A stretch of DNA of 61,506 nt from Marinobacter bryozoorum (GCF_023156245.1 NZ_JAKZAH010000023.1:1-61506), one strand, 5' to 3'; counted from the stretch's first letter, positions 51,470-60,784 are shown. Made by a program: numbers and translations. Notes: generated from the sequence alone by a model not told the origin.

Positions 51470-53152
51470 GTGGCATCGGAAGATACCCGTAAGCGTTACC
51501 GAATCGCCCCGGCTATTTTCGGACTTGTTTTTCTGTTGGCGGGCCTGGGCGTGATTGTACTTGGACCGCTACATACTCTGATCAAGCATGGACTCACGTC
51601 CGGGTGGGAACGGGTGCCGGCTCAGCTTGAATATGCCCGGCTAACCAGCAACAGAGTTGCCGACAGCGGTACGACCAATGCTGTCGACGCTCGCTATCAC
51701 TATGTTTACGAAGGGCGCCCGTACGCCGGTAGGCGAGTGGGCTACGACCGGGGCAGCGACAATATCAGCCGCTATAATGAGCGGCTGGTCTCACGTCTGG
51801 AACGCGCACAAAGCCGGGGAAGCCTGAAGGCCTGGGTCAATCCGGACGCTCCGTCCGAAAGCTACCTGGTGAGAGAGCTACGTTGGAAAAAGATGGGCTT
51901 CATGGCGGCGTTTGGTGCGATTTTCTCCGGTGCCGGTGTGTTCCTCGTCTGGACGGGGGTGCGTGAACCTTCTGCAGCGTCTACGGGCACAGGCCCGATT
52001 GCCTCTACGGAAAAACAGAGCTATTGGTTACAGGGTTTTCTGTCGTTTGCGTTTCTGGCCGTGGGCTATCCGGCCTACGCTGCCATGCCTGCGCAGCTGG
52101 CGGAGGGGAACTGGTATGTTCTTTTCTTTCTGTTATTCCCTGTCGTGGGTTTCTGGCTTGGCTATACCGCCTGGAAGACCTGGCGAGGCTGGCGGCGTTT
52201 CGGCCCCGCCCCTTTGTCACTGGACCCGGCACCGGGTCAGGTGGGAGGCGACGTTGGGGGACGAATTGCCCTGGCGAAAGGTTCTGATGAAGGAGAGTGG
52301 GTGGTAACCCTTCAGTGCCTGAAGGTGGATGCCAGCAGAAGTAATCGTAGTGGGCTGGAAAACATGCTCTGGCATGAGGATCAGGTGCCCGAGGTGCGCG
52401 AGCTGGGCAAGGGAATGGAGATACTGTTCCGTTTCGAGCCTCCCGATAACCTGCATGCCTCGGGGATTCAGGGTCGGGATCAGGTGAAATGGCGCCTGTT
52501 GCTCCACGGTGGAGGGCGCCATCCCCTCCGGCGAACCTACGAATGTCCCGTCGAGCAAGGTACCGCACGCTCCGCTGTCCGGCTCAGTGAGTCTCATGTT
52601 CGTTACCATGAACAACAGGGCCGGATTCGGGCAATCTCGGAAGCTGCCGAACAGATAGAGGTTCGCCGACAGGCTGGTGGATGGGTACTACACAGCCGAA
52701 TCGGACGGCATCTTTTTATGAAGCTGACCGTGATACTGTTCGGTTCAGGCTTTGCGGGATTTGGTGCCTGGATGTGGCGTCTGGGTGAACCGGAAGGTGC
52801 CTTTCTTTACATGATGAGCGTCCCTTTCCTGCTCATCGGTTTGCCGCTGGTAATCGGCGGTGTCTTCATGATGGGCCGGAGCCTTACCGTATCCGTCAAG
52901 GGTACACGGGTATCGACCGTGCGCTACTGGCTTGGCCTGCCACTCTGGCGGCGTCAGGGAAAGTTGATGCACGCAGAGCAGCTGACGTTCCATGGTGGTA
53001 TTAGTATGGGCCAGGGTGGGCGTACGACCGACTTTATGGCCCTCGCCGTGAAAGATGGCAGCAAGACGATCCGCCTGGCCGAGGGCCTGGTAGGGCGCCC
53101 ATCGGCCGAGGCGTTCCGGGATAATCTGATACGGCTCCTGGAGTTGAGCTAG
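51470..53152 (+). CDS. DUF3592 domain membrane protein
   Basis: 560 residues from GTG 51470 (AGGAG upstream). Order: helix 1 (PAIFGLVFLLAGLGVIVLGP), a DUF3592 segment with YHYVYEGRPYAGRRVGYDRG and LKAWVNPDAPSESYLVREL, two to three helices (about 145-240), a soluble beta-rich middle, two helices (about 410-475), and a C-terminal soluble tail. It is nearly three times the length of most DUF3592 proteins, so the domain may be one part of a larger unknown membrane protein. No convincing catalytic motif. Confidence 0.75.
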   Translation: MASEDTRKRYRIAPAIFGLVFLLAGLGVIVLGPLHTLIKHGLTSGWERVPAQLEYARLTSNRVADSGTTNAVDARYHYVYEGRPYAGRRVGYDRGSDNISRYNERLVSRLERAQSRGSLKAWVNPDAPSESYLVRELRWKKMGFMAAFGAIFSGAGVFLVWTGVREPSAASTGTGPIASTEKQSYWLQGFLSFAFLAVGYPAYAAMPAQLAEGNWYVLFFLLFPVVGFWLGYTAWKTWRGWRRFGPAPLSLDPAPGQVGGDVGGRIALAKGSDEGEWVVTLQCLKVDASRSNRSGLENMLWHEDQVPEVRELGKGMEILFRFEPPDNLHASGIQGRDQVKWRLLLHGGGRHPLRRTYECPVEQGTARSAVRLSESHVRYHEQQGRIRAISEAAEQIEVRRQAGGWVLHSRIGRHLFMKLTVILFGSGFAGFGAWMWRLGEPEGAFLYMMSVPFLLIGLPLVIGGVFMMGRSLTVSVKGTRVSTVRYWLGLPLWRRQGKLMHAEQLTFHGGISMGQGGRTTDFMALAVKDGSKTIRLAEGLVGRPSAEAFRDNLIRLLELS

Positions 53153-53164
53153 GGTTATCAGCCG

Positions 53165-53458
53165 CTACGACGCTGTCACCCGATACTCCTGATTTGCGGC
53201 CAACGGTTGTTCCTGGTCTGCGAGAGTCACACCAACCACCGTCTGTAACTTCTCTAACTGGCTTTGCAGCATCCCGATAGGCCGCGTGCCTTCCAGGGTG
53301 AGGGCGATATCCAGCGAGTTGCCGACCTGCTCCATGGCCATCCGTGTAATGCGGAAACCGCGAACCCGCGCCACCTGGCAAAGGCGTTCCAGGGCGGCGG
53401 CTTCCGGGGTCATGCGGCAGTGTATCTGGTAGCTGGCGGCCTTCGGTTGCGGGTTCAT
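53165..53458 (-). CDS. ilvM: Acetolactate synthase II small (ACT) subunit
   Basis: 97 residues, the length of IlvM (E. coli 87). The N-terminus SYQIHCRMTPEAAALERLCQ and RVRGFRITRMAM match the ACT fold, ending in a QLEKLQTVVGV segment. It regulates the catalytic subunit IlvG in valine, leucine and isoleucine synthesis. Its start overlaps the ilvG stop by ATGA (53455-53458), showing tight coupling. Confidence 0.88.
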   Translation of the reverse strand: MNPQPKAASYQIHCRMTPEAAALERLCQVARVRGFRITRMAMEQVGNSLDIALTLEGTRPIGMLQSQLEKLQTVVGVTLADQEQPLAANQEYRVTAS

Positions 53459-55152
53459 GCTACGTGCTCCTTGTTGCGTCGTGGGCGGTGGGTTTCGTCA
53501 ATCATGTCGGTGTTGCCGGCGCCAGGTTTGACGATGGGCCAGACGTTTTCTTCCCGGGCGATGGCGACGTGCAGCAGCATCGGGCCCCGGTAGGCCAGCA
53601 GGGTTTCGATCCCGCGGCGGACCTGGTCACTACGGTTGATGTGCAGGGCGTGGATACCAAACGCCTTCGCCATGGTCAGGAAGTCCGGGTTATCGTCCAG
53701 GTCGATCTGGCTTTCCCGGTTGTTGTAGAACAGCTCCTGTTGCTGGCGGACCATGCCCAGGCACTGGTTATCCAGGATGATGATCTTCACCGGTAGCTGG
53801 TAACGGCGGATGGTGGCCAGCTCCTGGGCGTTCATCATGAAGGAGCCATCACCGGTCACGTTGATCACCATACTGTCCCGGTCGGCGAACTGTGCACCGA
53901 TCGCTGCCGGCAGGCCGAAGCCCATGGTGCCCAGGCCGCCGCTGGTCAGGTGGTGGCGGGGATGGTCAAAGTCATAGTACTGGGCGACCCACATCTGGTG
54001 CTGGCCAACGTCGCAGGCAATGACGGTGTCGTCGGGGGCGATGCGGGAGAGCTGGCGAATAAACGCCGGGCCATGGATGGGGGCGTAGGGGTCGTCGTTA
54101 TCCGCTGCATGGAAGCCGCCAGTGGTATGCCACTGACCGCAGGTTTGCTGCCAGTGGCTGATGGCCAGGGGTGACGTTTCGACTTCCCCCGTGAGAGCCC
54201 GCAGAATCGTTGTCAGATCACCCTTAAGGGTAAGATCCGCAGGCCGCAGTTTGTTGAACTCGGCGGCGTCAGCGTCGATATGAATGGTCCGGGCATTGGG
54301 AGCAAACGCCTCCAGCTTGCCTGTGGCCCGGTCATCCAGGCGGGCGCCGATTACCAGCAGCAGGTCGCATTCGGCGACCGCCCGGTTGGCCGCCCGGGAG
54401 CCGTGCATGCCCAACATTCCCAGATCGTTCGGTGCCCGTTTGCCGGCGTTACCCAGCCCCTTGAGGGTGGTGACGCCGGGTAGACCGGAGGTCTCCGTAA
54501 AGGCCCGGAAGGCTTCTTCCGCATGGGCCAGTGAGATACCGCCTCCGCTGTATAACAGGGGTCGCTGACTGGCCTTGAGCATTGCCATGACTTTGGAGAC
54601 ATCAACGTCCTCGTTGCCGGTCTCGACTTCTTGAACGGCCGGCCTGGCGATCACCTCGGCCAGCAGGATGTCCTTTGGAATGTCGATCCAGACCGGGCCG
54701 GGACGCCCTTCGCTGGCCAGGTGAAAGGCTTGCTCCAGGATGCCCGGCAGTTCGTCGGCCTGCTCCACCAGGTAGCTGTGTTTTACGATACCCAGGGCCA
54801 TGCCCAGCATGTCGGTTTCCTGGAAGGCATCGGTGCCGATCAGGGCGGAAGGCACCTGCCCGGTGATTACCACCATGGGAACCGAGTCCCGGTGGGCATT
54901 GGCCACACCAGTGATGAGGTTGGTGGCGCCGGGGCCGGAGGTGGCAATGCAGACGCCGGTTTTGCCGCTGGCACGGGCGTAGCCATCGGCAGCCAGGGCG
55001 CAGGCCTGCTCGTGGCGGCACAGCACATGTTCCACCACCGCATCGTCCACCAGGGCATCGTATAGCGGCATGATACAGCCGCCGGGGTAGCCGAAAACCG
55101 TGTCGATGTGGTGGCGGTGGAATGCCTCCAGGATGTGCTGTGCGCCGTTCAT
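53455..55152 (-). CDS. ilvG: Acetolactate synthase II large subunit
   Basis: 565 residues from ATG 55150-55152. The ThDP enzyme starts with HHIDTVFGYPGGCIMPLYDA (Glu/Gly region around the cofactor), HEQACALAADGYARASGKTG, and in the C-terminal domain GDGSFMMNAQELATIRRYQL with the Mg-binding Asp. It makes acetolactate or acetohydroxybutyrate from pyruvate. Order and overlap with ilvM mark the isozyme II pair. Expression should depend on the leader peptide and terminator upstream (55181-55332). Confidence 0.95.
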   Translation of the reverse strand: MNGAQHILEAFHRHHIDTVFGYPGGCIMPLYDALVDDAVVEHVLCRHEQACALAADGYARASGKTGVCIATSGPGATNLITGVANAHRDSVPMVVITGQVPSALIGTDAFQETDMLGMALGIVKHSYLVEQADELPGILEQAFHLASEGRPGPVWIDIPKDILLAEVIARPAVQEVETGNEDVDVSKVMAMLKASQRPLLYSGGGISLAHAEEAFRAFTETSGLPGVTTLKGLGNAGKRAPNDLGMLGMHGSRAANRAVAECDLLLVIGARLDDRATGKLEAFAPNARTIHIDADAAEFNKLRPADLTLKGDLTTILRALTGEVETSPLAISHWQQTCGQWHTTGGFHAADNDDPYAPIHGPAFIRQLSRIAPDDTVIACDVGQHQMWVAQYYDFDHPRHHLTSGGLGTMGFGLPAAIGAQFADRDSMVINVTGDGSFMMNAQELATIRRYQLPVKIIILDNQCLGMVRQQQELFYNNRESQIDLDDNPDFLTMAKAFGIHALHINRSDQVRRGIETLLAYRGPMLLHVAIAREENVWPIVKPGAGNTDMIDETHRPRRNKEHVA

Positions 55153-55180
55153 GGTGTTTTCCCTTTGCTTTCTCAGGTGC

Positions 55181-55219
55181 AAAAAAAAGCCCCCGGAACC
55201 TTTCGGTGCCGGGGGCCTT
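55181..55219 (-). terminator. ilvGM attenuator terminator
   Basis: On the minus strand GGCCCCCGG, a short loop region with CACCGAAAGGTT and CCGGGGGC form a GC-rich hairpin followed by eight Ts, just before ilvG. The left arm can instead pair with the CCGGGGGC segment inside the leader gene (about 55265-55274), giving the competing antiterminator. This is the classic attenuation layout. Confidence 0.85.
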
Positions 55220-55236
55220 GGTGTTCGTCTGGTCTG

Positions 55237-55332
55237 TCAGTCAATCAACCGTCTGTCCACGCAAAAGCCCCCGGATGGCACCACGACCACCAGGACTAGC
55301 TTCACGATTACGACAACGGCGTTCAGATTCAT
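55237..55332 (-). CDS. ilvL: ilvGM leader peptide (attenuation)
   Basis: 31 codons from ATG 55330-55332 to TGA: MNLNAVVVIVKLVLVVVV, then PSGGFCVDRRLID. The codons for Val, Leu and Ile dominate the first 18 positions (VVVIVKLVLVVVV). This parallels E. coli IlvL. Stalling at low charged branched-chain tRNA would favour the antiterminator and allow ilvGM transcription. The ORF could start far upstream, but this ATG fits the leader logic. Confidence 0.82.
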   Translation of the reverse strand: MNLNAVVVIVKLVLVVVVPSGGFCVDRRLID

Positions 55333-55367
55333 GGGTATGAAAATCGATTTGTTTGACAGTAAACCTG

Positions 55368-55396
55368 AATCTAACGCGGCCGGAGCCATTGCGCAA
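55368..55396 (-). promoter_or_regulatory. Putative ilvL-ilvGM promoter
   Basis: On the minus strand TTGCGC (55391-55396) and TAGATT (55368-55373) are 17 bases apart. A start near 55361 would leave about 29 bases before the leader ATG. Confidence 0.4.
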
Positions 55397-55555
55397 GCCT
55401 TTTGGTCATTCGGCGCAGACAGATCCTGGCGGTTGACGGTATTACGCAACCGTAAGGGCGCTGGGCACAAATGCGCCATGGCCACTGCTAGGCTGAACAG
55501 GAGAACGTGATTGATTTATCCGGTATCGGCGTGCAACGCCGAGGAGGCAGCTCGA

Positions 55556-56311
55556 GTGGAGAATGCGAATTCAGGCAAGATAGCCCAGCTCTATCGCATG
55601 GTGATGTCGGAACATCTTTGCCCGTTCGGGATGAAAAGCAAGTTCCTGCTCGAACGAAAAGGCTATACGGTGGAAGACCACCATCTTACCAGCCGGGATG
55701 AAGTGGACCGGTTCCAGGACGAGCATAACGTGGATACCACGCCCCAGACCTTTATCGATGGCCAGCGTGTCGGCGGCTATGACGAACTGAGGGTACACTT
55801 TGGCCTGGACGATCCGGACGACGACACCAGCTATCAACCCGTCATCGCGATATTTGGAACGGCGCTGCTGATGGCCGTTGGCGTTATGTGGTTCTTCGAC
55901 CATGCCGTTTTTTCCCTGATGACCGTTGAGAAATTTGTCGCCATCGCGATGATCCTGCTGGGGTTGCAGAAACTGCAGGACGTGGAAAGCTTCAGCACCA
56001 TGTTCCTCAACTATGACCTGCTGGCCCAGCGGCAGGTGGCCTACGGGTACCTGTATCCGTTTGGTGAAACCCTGGCGGGCATCCTCATGCTCGCGGGCGC
56101 ACTGATCTGGCTGGCATCGCCGATTGCCCTGTTTATCGGCACGATTGGGGCCTTCTCGGTTTTCAAGGCGGTCTATATTGACCGGCGGGAACTGAAGTGC
56201 GCCTGCGTGGGCGGCAACAGCAACGTGCCCCTGGGCTTTGTCTCGCTGACGGAAAACCTCATCATGGTGGCCATGGGATTGTGGATGCCGTTCCGGATGT
56301 ACGTGATGTGA
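55556..56311 (+). CDS. Glutaredoxin-MauE/DoxX-like fusion membrane protein
   Basis: 251 residues from GTG 55556; GAGGAGG lies 8 bases before it, while the frame opens 45 bases earlier at TTG. The N-terminal ~75 residues are a glutaredoxin-like domain: EHLCPFGMKSKFLLERKGYT, with a single active-site Cys (CPFG, monothiol), then DTTPQTFIDGQRVGGYDELR with the cis-Pro. Four membrane helices follow (about 97-250), of MauE/DoxX type, with GYLYPFGETLAGILMLAG and CACVGG near the end. Such proteins probably handle thiols or disulfides at the membrane. Divergent from ilvL. Confidence 0.8.
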   Translation: MENANSGKIAQLYRMVMSEHLCPFGMKSKFLLERKGYTVEDHHLTSRDEVDRFQDEHNVDTTPQTFIDGQRVGGYDELRVHFGLDDPDDDTSYQPVIAIFGTALLMAVGVMWFFDHAVFSLMTVEKFVAIAMILLGLQKLQDVESFSTMFLNYDLLAQRQVAYGYLYPFGETLAGILMLAGALIWLASPIALFIGTIGAFSVFKAVYIDRRELKCACVGGNSNVPLGFVSLTENLIMVAMGLWMPFRMYVM

Positions 56312-56400
56312 GTCTTGCGTGGTGCCGACCGAGCAGCCATAGGAGAACCTGACAGGGATGGTATAAGCTGGAGGGCATCTGTTGCTGACCAAAGCGCGAG

Positions 56401-57549
56401 GTGTCCCGGTTGAAAACTGCGGTGGTGCTGATGGTACTGGCCGGCGTGTTGGCCGCCGGCGTGGCCGGGTGGCATGAGCCCGAGCCCCTGGAAGAAAGAC
56501 TTGTCCGGATTCAGGCGCAGGAATCCCTGCCCGATGTGACCCGGGTGGAGGAGCTGCCGGTTGAGCTACAGGCGGCATTGCTGGACCTGTCGGATGATCC
56601 CCTGGTGTCCCTGAAGGCCCGGGCAGCGGTCATGCGCTATCCGGATATGGCAGCCCGGGTTTTGCCACTTTACGCCTCGGAACGCGAGTTCCGGGATATC
56701 CTGGGCCGTTATGGTGAAGCAGTATTACCACCGGTGAGCTACTTTATCGACAACCCGGTAGCGACGATTGAATCAATGAATGCCCTGTCCCGCCAGTATG
56801 ACCGGATACGGGAATTTGTGGAGAGCTTCCAGCCTTCCCGGGATGAGAGCGCCACTTCGCCTGAAGCGCCAGAACAGGGTGAACCCGCTCCGGAACTGAT
56901 CCCGGAACAGCGTGGCTGGTATGCCGTTAACTTTATTGATGCCGAGGGCCACGGCTTTCTTGGCCAGTTCGAAGTGGCGGATGACGGTTCCGTTCACTGG
57001 ATCCAGACCGAGCGCATCACCGAGGGCGTCACCGATTTCTTTACCAGCGGCATCCGTACCCTGGAGACCCGTCAACGCACCGGCGAGGAAATCCGCCTGT
57101 CTGACATTGGCTGGGCATCGGTGGATGTGCTGGTCTTTGCCAGCTCAGTAAAGGTACTACGCGCCGGCCGGGCCGCCGCAGCCACTACGCGAGGGGCCGG
57201 GTTTTCGACCCGCTCCGCCGCGCTGGCGGCGCGGGTGACCGGTGCCGGAAGAATGGTCCTGCGCAGCGCCCGCTATGCCCGCTGGCCACTGGTCATTGGC
57301 GCCGGCTACCTTGTGATCCGCCACCCGGTTGTGATCAGTGATGTGCTGGCAGAAGTTGCCCGGGTTGCCGGCCTGCCCACGTGGCTGGTGCAGTGGGCAG
57401 GCTGGACGCTGATTTTGTTGCCGGTACTGATCCTCCTGCGCTGGCTGATGCTGCCACTGGCGGCGCTTTTGCGGGCTTTGGTGCCCGTATTGCTGTGGCT
57501 TGGCGGTCGGGCGCGCCGGGCCGGCGGCCTGCGCGAACGGGCCTGGTGA
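56401..57549 (+). CDS. Hypothetical membrane protein
   Basis: 382 residues from GTG 56401; the start is uncertain (TTG 56410 is possible). The signal/anchor LMVLAGVLAAGVAGW leads to a region with EERLVRIQAQESLPDVTRVE. Acidic/proline-rich linker near residue 150, then a beta segment GWYAVNFIDAEGHGFLGQFE. Two or three helices lie near the end (about 297-310 and 335-370), with WTLILLPVLILLRWLMLPL, and an Arg-rich tail. No family recognised. The next gene begins 71 bases on. Confidence 0.6.
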   Translation: MSRLKTAVVLMVLAGVLAAGVAGWHEPEPLEERLVRIQAQESLPDVTRVEELPVELQAALLDLSDDPLVSLKARAAVMRYPDMAARVLPLYASEREFRDILGRYGEAVLPPVSYFIDNPVATIESMNALSRQYDRIREFVESFQPSRDESATSPEAPEQGEPAPELIPEQRGWYAVNFIDAEGHGFLGQFEVADDGSVHWIQTERITEGVTDFFTSGIRTLETRQRTGEEIRLSDIGWASVDVLVFASSVKVLRAGRAAAATTRGAGFSTRSAALAARVTGAGRMVLRSARYARWPLVIGAGYLVIRHPVVISDVLAEVARVAGLPTWLVQWAGWTLILLPVLILLRWLMLPLAALLRALVPVLLWLGGRARRAGGLRERAW

Positions 57550-57619
57550 GGATGGCGAATGGCACAGGAAGCCACGGCTCCGTTGCGTGCGGGCCGACGG
57601 GCAGGGAGGCCAGCAGTCC

Positions 57620-58849
57620 ATGCTGAACGGAATCTGGCTCAGCTTCTTCTTGGCGGCCTTTGCGGCCGCACTGTGGCAGTGGCTGGGTAACAACGACCCG
57701 GAAGTGTTCAGCCGCCTGGTAACCGCGCTGTTCGATATGGCCGAACTCAGCGTGGAAATCGTGTTGGTTCTGGCCGGCACCATGACCCTGTGGCTGGGGT
57801 TTCTCGCCATTGCTGAAAAAGCCGGCCTGGTGGACGTGCTCGCTCGTTTGCTGGACCCCCTGTTCCGGCGACTGATGCCGGAAGTGCCCAGCGGACACCC
57901 GGCCATGGGCCACATCACCATGAACTTTGCGGCTAACGTGCTGGGCCTGGACAACGCCGCCACGCCCATCGGCATCAAGGCCATGCATTCCCTGCAGGAA
58001 CTCAACCCAAGCAAGAATACCGCCAGCAACGCCCAGATCCTGTTCCTGGTGTTGAACACCTCCTCCCTGACCCTGCTGCCGGTGACGATTTTCATGTACC
58101 GGGCCCAGCAGGGCGCGGCCGAACCCACCGCCGTCTTCCTGCCCATTCTGCTGGCCACGTCGGCCTCCAGCCTGGTGGGGCTGCTGACTGTGTCCCTGGT
58201 GCAGAGGCTGAAGCTCTGGCACCCGGTAGTGCTGGCCTACCTGGTAGCTGGCGCTGCAGCGCTTGGCCTGTTGCTGGCCACACTGGCAGGCATGTCTGCC
58301 CAGGCCCTGGAGGCCACGTCGACCCTGGTGGGCAACCTGACCCTGTTCGGTATTGTCGTGGGTTTCCTGGCCATCGCGGCCCTGCGACGGGTGAACGTGT
58401 ACGACGCGTTTATCGAAGGTGCCAGGGAGGGGCTTCAGGTGGCCCTCAGCCTGCTGCCCTATCTCGTGGCCATGCTGGTAGCGGTAGGGGTTTTGCGGGC
58501 CAGCGGGGTGCTGGAGGCGGGGCTGGAGGGCTTCCGCTGGCTGGCAGAGGCACTGGGTTGGGATACCCGGTTCGTTGATGCCCTGCCCACGGCGTTTATA
58601 AAGCCGCTCTCCGGCAGTGGTGCCCGGGCCATGATGATCGAAACCATGGACACGTTTGGCGTAGACAGCTTCCCGGCTCTGATGGCAGCCACCATGCAGG
58701 GCAGCACCGAGACGACGTTCTACGTACTGGCGGTTTACTTCGGCGCGGTGGGTATCCGGCGGATCCGCCATGGCCTGGCGTGTGCCCTGCTGGCGGACCT
58801 GGCGGGCATCGTGACCGCCATCGGCGTCTGTTACTGGTTCTTCGGTTAG
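57620..58849 (+). CDS. Nucleoside-recognition domain protein, SpmA-SpmB-like fusion
   Basis: 409 residues from ATG 57620 (GGGAGG upstream). Two similar halves of the Gate/nucleoside-recognition type: the first has GHPAMGHITMNFAANVLGLD, NAATPIGIKAMHSLQ and LFLVLNTSSLTLLPVTIFMY; the second has SLLPYLVAMLVAVGVLRASG, AFIKPLSGSGARAMMIETMD and QGSTETTFYVLAVYFGAVG. In spore formers the two halves are separate SpmA and SpmB, needed for core dehydration. A fused form in a non-sporulating proteobacterium is common but unexplained. Integral inner-membrane protein. Confidence 0.88.
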   Translation: MLNGIWLSFFLAAFAAALWQWLGNNDPEVFSRLVTALFDMAELSVEIVLVLAGTMTLWLGFLAIAEKAGLVDVLARLLDPLFRRLMPEVPSGHPAMGHITMNFAANVLGLDNAATPIGIKAMHSLQELNPSKNTASNAQILFLVLNTSSLTLLPVTIFMYRAQQGAAEPTAVFLPILLATSASSLVGLLTVSLVQRLKLWHPVVLAYLVAGAAALGLLLATLAGMSAQALEATSTLVGNLTLFGIVVGFLAIAALRRVNVYDAFIEGAREGLQVALSLLPYLVAMLVAVGVLRASGVLEAGLEGFRWLAEALGWDTRFVDALPTAFIKPLSGSGARAMMIETMDTFGVDSFPALMAATMQGSTETTFYVLAVYFGAVGIRRIRHGLACALLADLAGIVTAIGVCYWFFG

Positions 58850-59048
58850 CTAAAACCCGATTGATAGCCGAAATTCAGGACTTTTTGTCCGTAATTCCCG
58901 CAAGTTTCATTGCCATTCCGTCACTTGGACTGTCGCGACGCCGTTGCTAGTTTTATCGGCAACGTGATCGGCATCACACATCACGTTCCCTGGCTTGGCC
59001 CGTTAGGGTCAGCCATTTTCCGGGAGTTTATGGAAGAAGGAGTTCACT

Positions 59049-59597
59049 ATGAAACGCACACGTCTGGTTCGCGCAATGGGCATTTCCCTGATCGCCGGTT
59101 CAATGGCGTTTGGTCTGTCAGCCCAGGCAGCACAGGGGCTCTATTCAGCGGATGAGTTGATGGATGCCGACGTCTATGACAGTAACGGTGAGGAAGTCGG
59201 TGAAGTGGAAGACATTCTCATGGGGGACGACATGTCGGTGCATTCCCTGGTTATCAAGACCGGCGATGTACTGGGCCTTGGTGGTCGTGACGTGGTTGCC
59301 GAGCGTGGCAGTTTCACCGTCCGCGAGGAGCAGGACGACGACGGCGACGAGTTCGATGACCAGGACTACGAAGTCCACATGGAAGCTACCCAGGACGAGA
59401 TCAAGGCCCTGCCTGAATACGATGAGAGCTGGTGGAACCAGACTCGCGAGAGCCTGAGCCAGGCCTGGCAGAACACCAAGGAAACCAGCCGTAGTGCCTG
59501 GGAAGACACCAAGCAGGCTACCTCTTCCGCCTGGCATAACGTGAAAGAAGGCGCTGATAAAATCTCTGATCGCGCCGAAGACGCAGTCGATAACTGA
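59049..59597 (+). CDS. PRC-barrel domain protein, exported
   Basis: 182 residues. RBS AAGGAG. Signal peptide with IAGSMAFGLSAQA-AQG cleavage. Residues about 30-75 are a PRC-barrel: LYSADELMDADVYDSNGEEV and VHSLVIKTGDVLGLGGRDV. The C-terminal part is a repetitive amphipathic helix, with WQNTKETSRSAWEDTKQATS and SAWHNVKEGADKISDRAEDA, like LEA/apolipoprotein-like stress proteins. Probably periplasmic, perhaps related to envelope or osmotic stress. Confidence 0.85.
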   Translation: MKRTRLVRAMGISLIAGSMAFGLSAQAAQGLYSADELMDADVYDSNGEEVGEVEDILMGDDMSVHSLVIKTGDVLGLGGRDVVAERGSFTVREEQDDDGDEFDDQDYEVHMEATQDEIKALPEYDESWWNQTRESLSQAWQNTKETSRSAWEDTKQATSSAWHNVKEGADKISDRAEDAVDN

Positions 59598-59609
59598 TAC
59601 GGCTATCCA

Positions 59610-59630
59610 CGGGGGAGCAGGGCTCCCCCG
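59610..59630 (+). terminator. Possible terminator hairpin
   Basis: GGGGGAGC and GCTCCCCC are separated by three bases, 12 bases after the PRC-barrel stop. No T-run follows, so termination would be weak or factor-assisted. Confidence 0.4.
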
Positions 59631-59776
59631 GTTCATCCTGCCCCGCCTCAGCCATTCCTGGTTTCTCTTGTTATCTACGACGTTTGGAGTAGTGGCCGTA
59701 TTGGCTACACTGGTCTAGATTTACCCTGATCCATTGATTGATAAAGACAACAATCCGATCAGGGAAGGACCAGACC

Positions 59777-60784
59777 ATGACAAAGAACACCATTTTCAGA
59801 TCCGCTACCGCACTGCTCGCCGCTGCCAGCCTTGGCCTGTCCATGACCGCGCAGGCGGAAGGCAAGTACATTATGGGTACAGCCACCACGGGTGGTACCT
59901 ACTACCCGGTGGGTGTGGCCATTTCCACACTGGTCAAGGTAAAGCTTGAGCCCACCGAGAACATCTCCGTTTCGGCCATCAGCTCCGCCGGTTCCGGCGA
60001 GAACCTCAAACTGATGGACGAGGACCAGGCCCAGTTCAGCATCCTCCAGGGGCTCTATGGTGCCTGGGCGTGGGAGGGAACCGACCCGGTACCAAAGGCC
60101 TACAAGAACGTTCGTTCGGTATCGATGCTGTGGCAGAACGTGGAGCACTTCGTGGTTCGCAGTGAACATGCGGACACAGGCACTATCGAGGATATGAAGA
60201 ACCTCTATGGAGAGACCTTCTCCATTGGCGCCCGGAACTCGGGCACAGAAGGCTCCGGGCGCTTTATCCTCGGCAAGGTCGGCATTGACCTGGATGAGAT
60301 CGAAATGGCTTACATGGGCTACGGCCCGAGCGCCGACTCGCTGCAGAATGGCAATATCGATGGCATGAACATCCCGGCCGGTGTGCCCGCATCCGCGGTG
60401 ACCCGGGCCTACGCCAATATGGGGGATGACATTGTTACACTGAATTTCACCGAGGAGCAGCTGGCTGAGGTTAACAGTGAATTCGAGCTGTGGTCGGCCT
60501 ACGAGATTCCGGCGGGCACCTATCCCAACCAGGATGAAGTTATCAACACCATTGCTCAGCCGAACATCCTTGCCGTGCGGGAAGACGTCCCTGAGGAAGA
60601 CGTCTACCTGATCACCAAGACCATCTACGAGAACCTGCCGTTCCTCAACAACATCCATGCGGCCACCAAGGCCATGGCGCTGGAGAAGGCCATCGTGGGC
60701 CTGCCCATGCCGCTGCACCCTGGCGCCCAGCGGTTCTATGAGGAGCAGGGCATCGAGATCCCCGATCGCCTGAAAGCGCAGTAA
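59777..60784 (+). CDS. TAXI family TRAP transporter solute-binding protein
   Basis: 335 residues from ATG 59777 (GGAAGG upstream). Signal peptide cleaves around SMTAQA-EGK. YIMGTATTGGTYYPVGVAIS is the typical TAXI start, followed by SSAGSGENLKLMDEDQAQFS and VEHFVVRSEHADTGTIEDM. Binds an organic acid or similar ligand for a Na+-driven TRAP importer, whose fused permease gene follows after 27 bases. The ligand cannot be told from the sequence. Confidence 0.92.
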   Translation: MTKNTIFRSATALLAAASLGLSMTAQAEGKYIMGTATTGGTYYPVGVAISTLVKVKLEPTENISVSAISSAGSGENLKLMDEDQAQFSILQGLYGAWAWEGTDPVPKAYKNVRSVSMLWQNVEHFVVRSEHADTGTIEDMKNLYGETFSIGARNSGTEGSGRFILGKVGIDLDEIEMAYMGYGPSADSLQNGNIDGMNIPAGVPASAVTRAYANMGDDIVTLNFTEEQLAEVNSEFELWSAYEIPAGTYPNQDEVINTIAQPNILAVREDVPEEDVYLITKTIYENLPFLNNIHAATKAMALEKAIVGLPMPLHPGAQRFYEEQGIEIPDRLKAQ

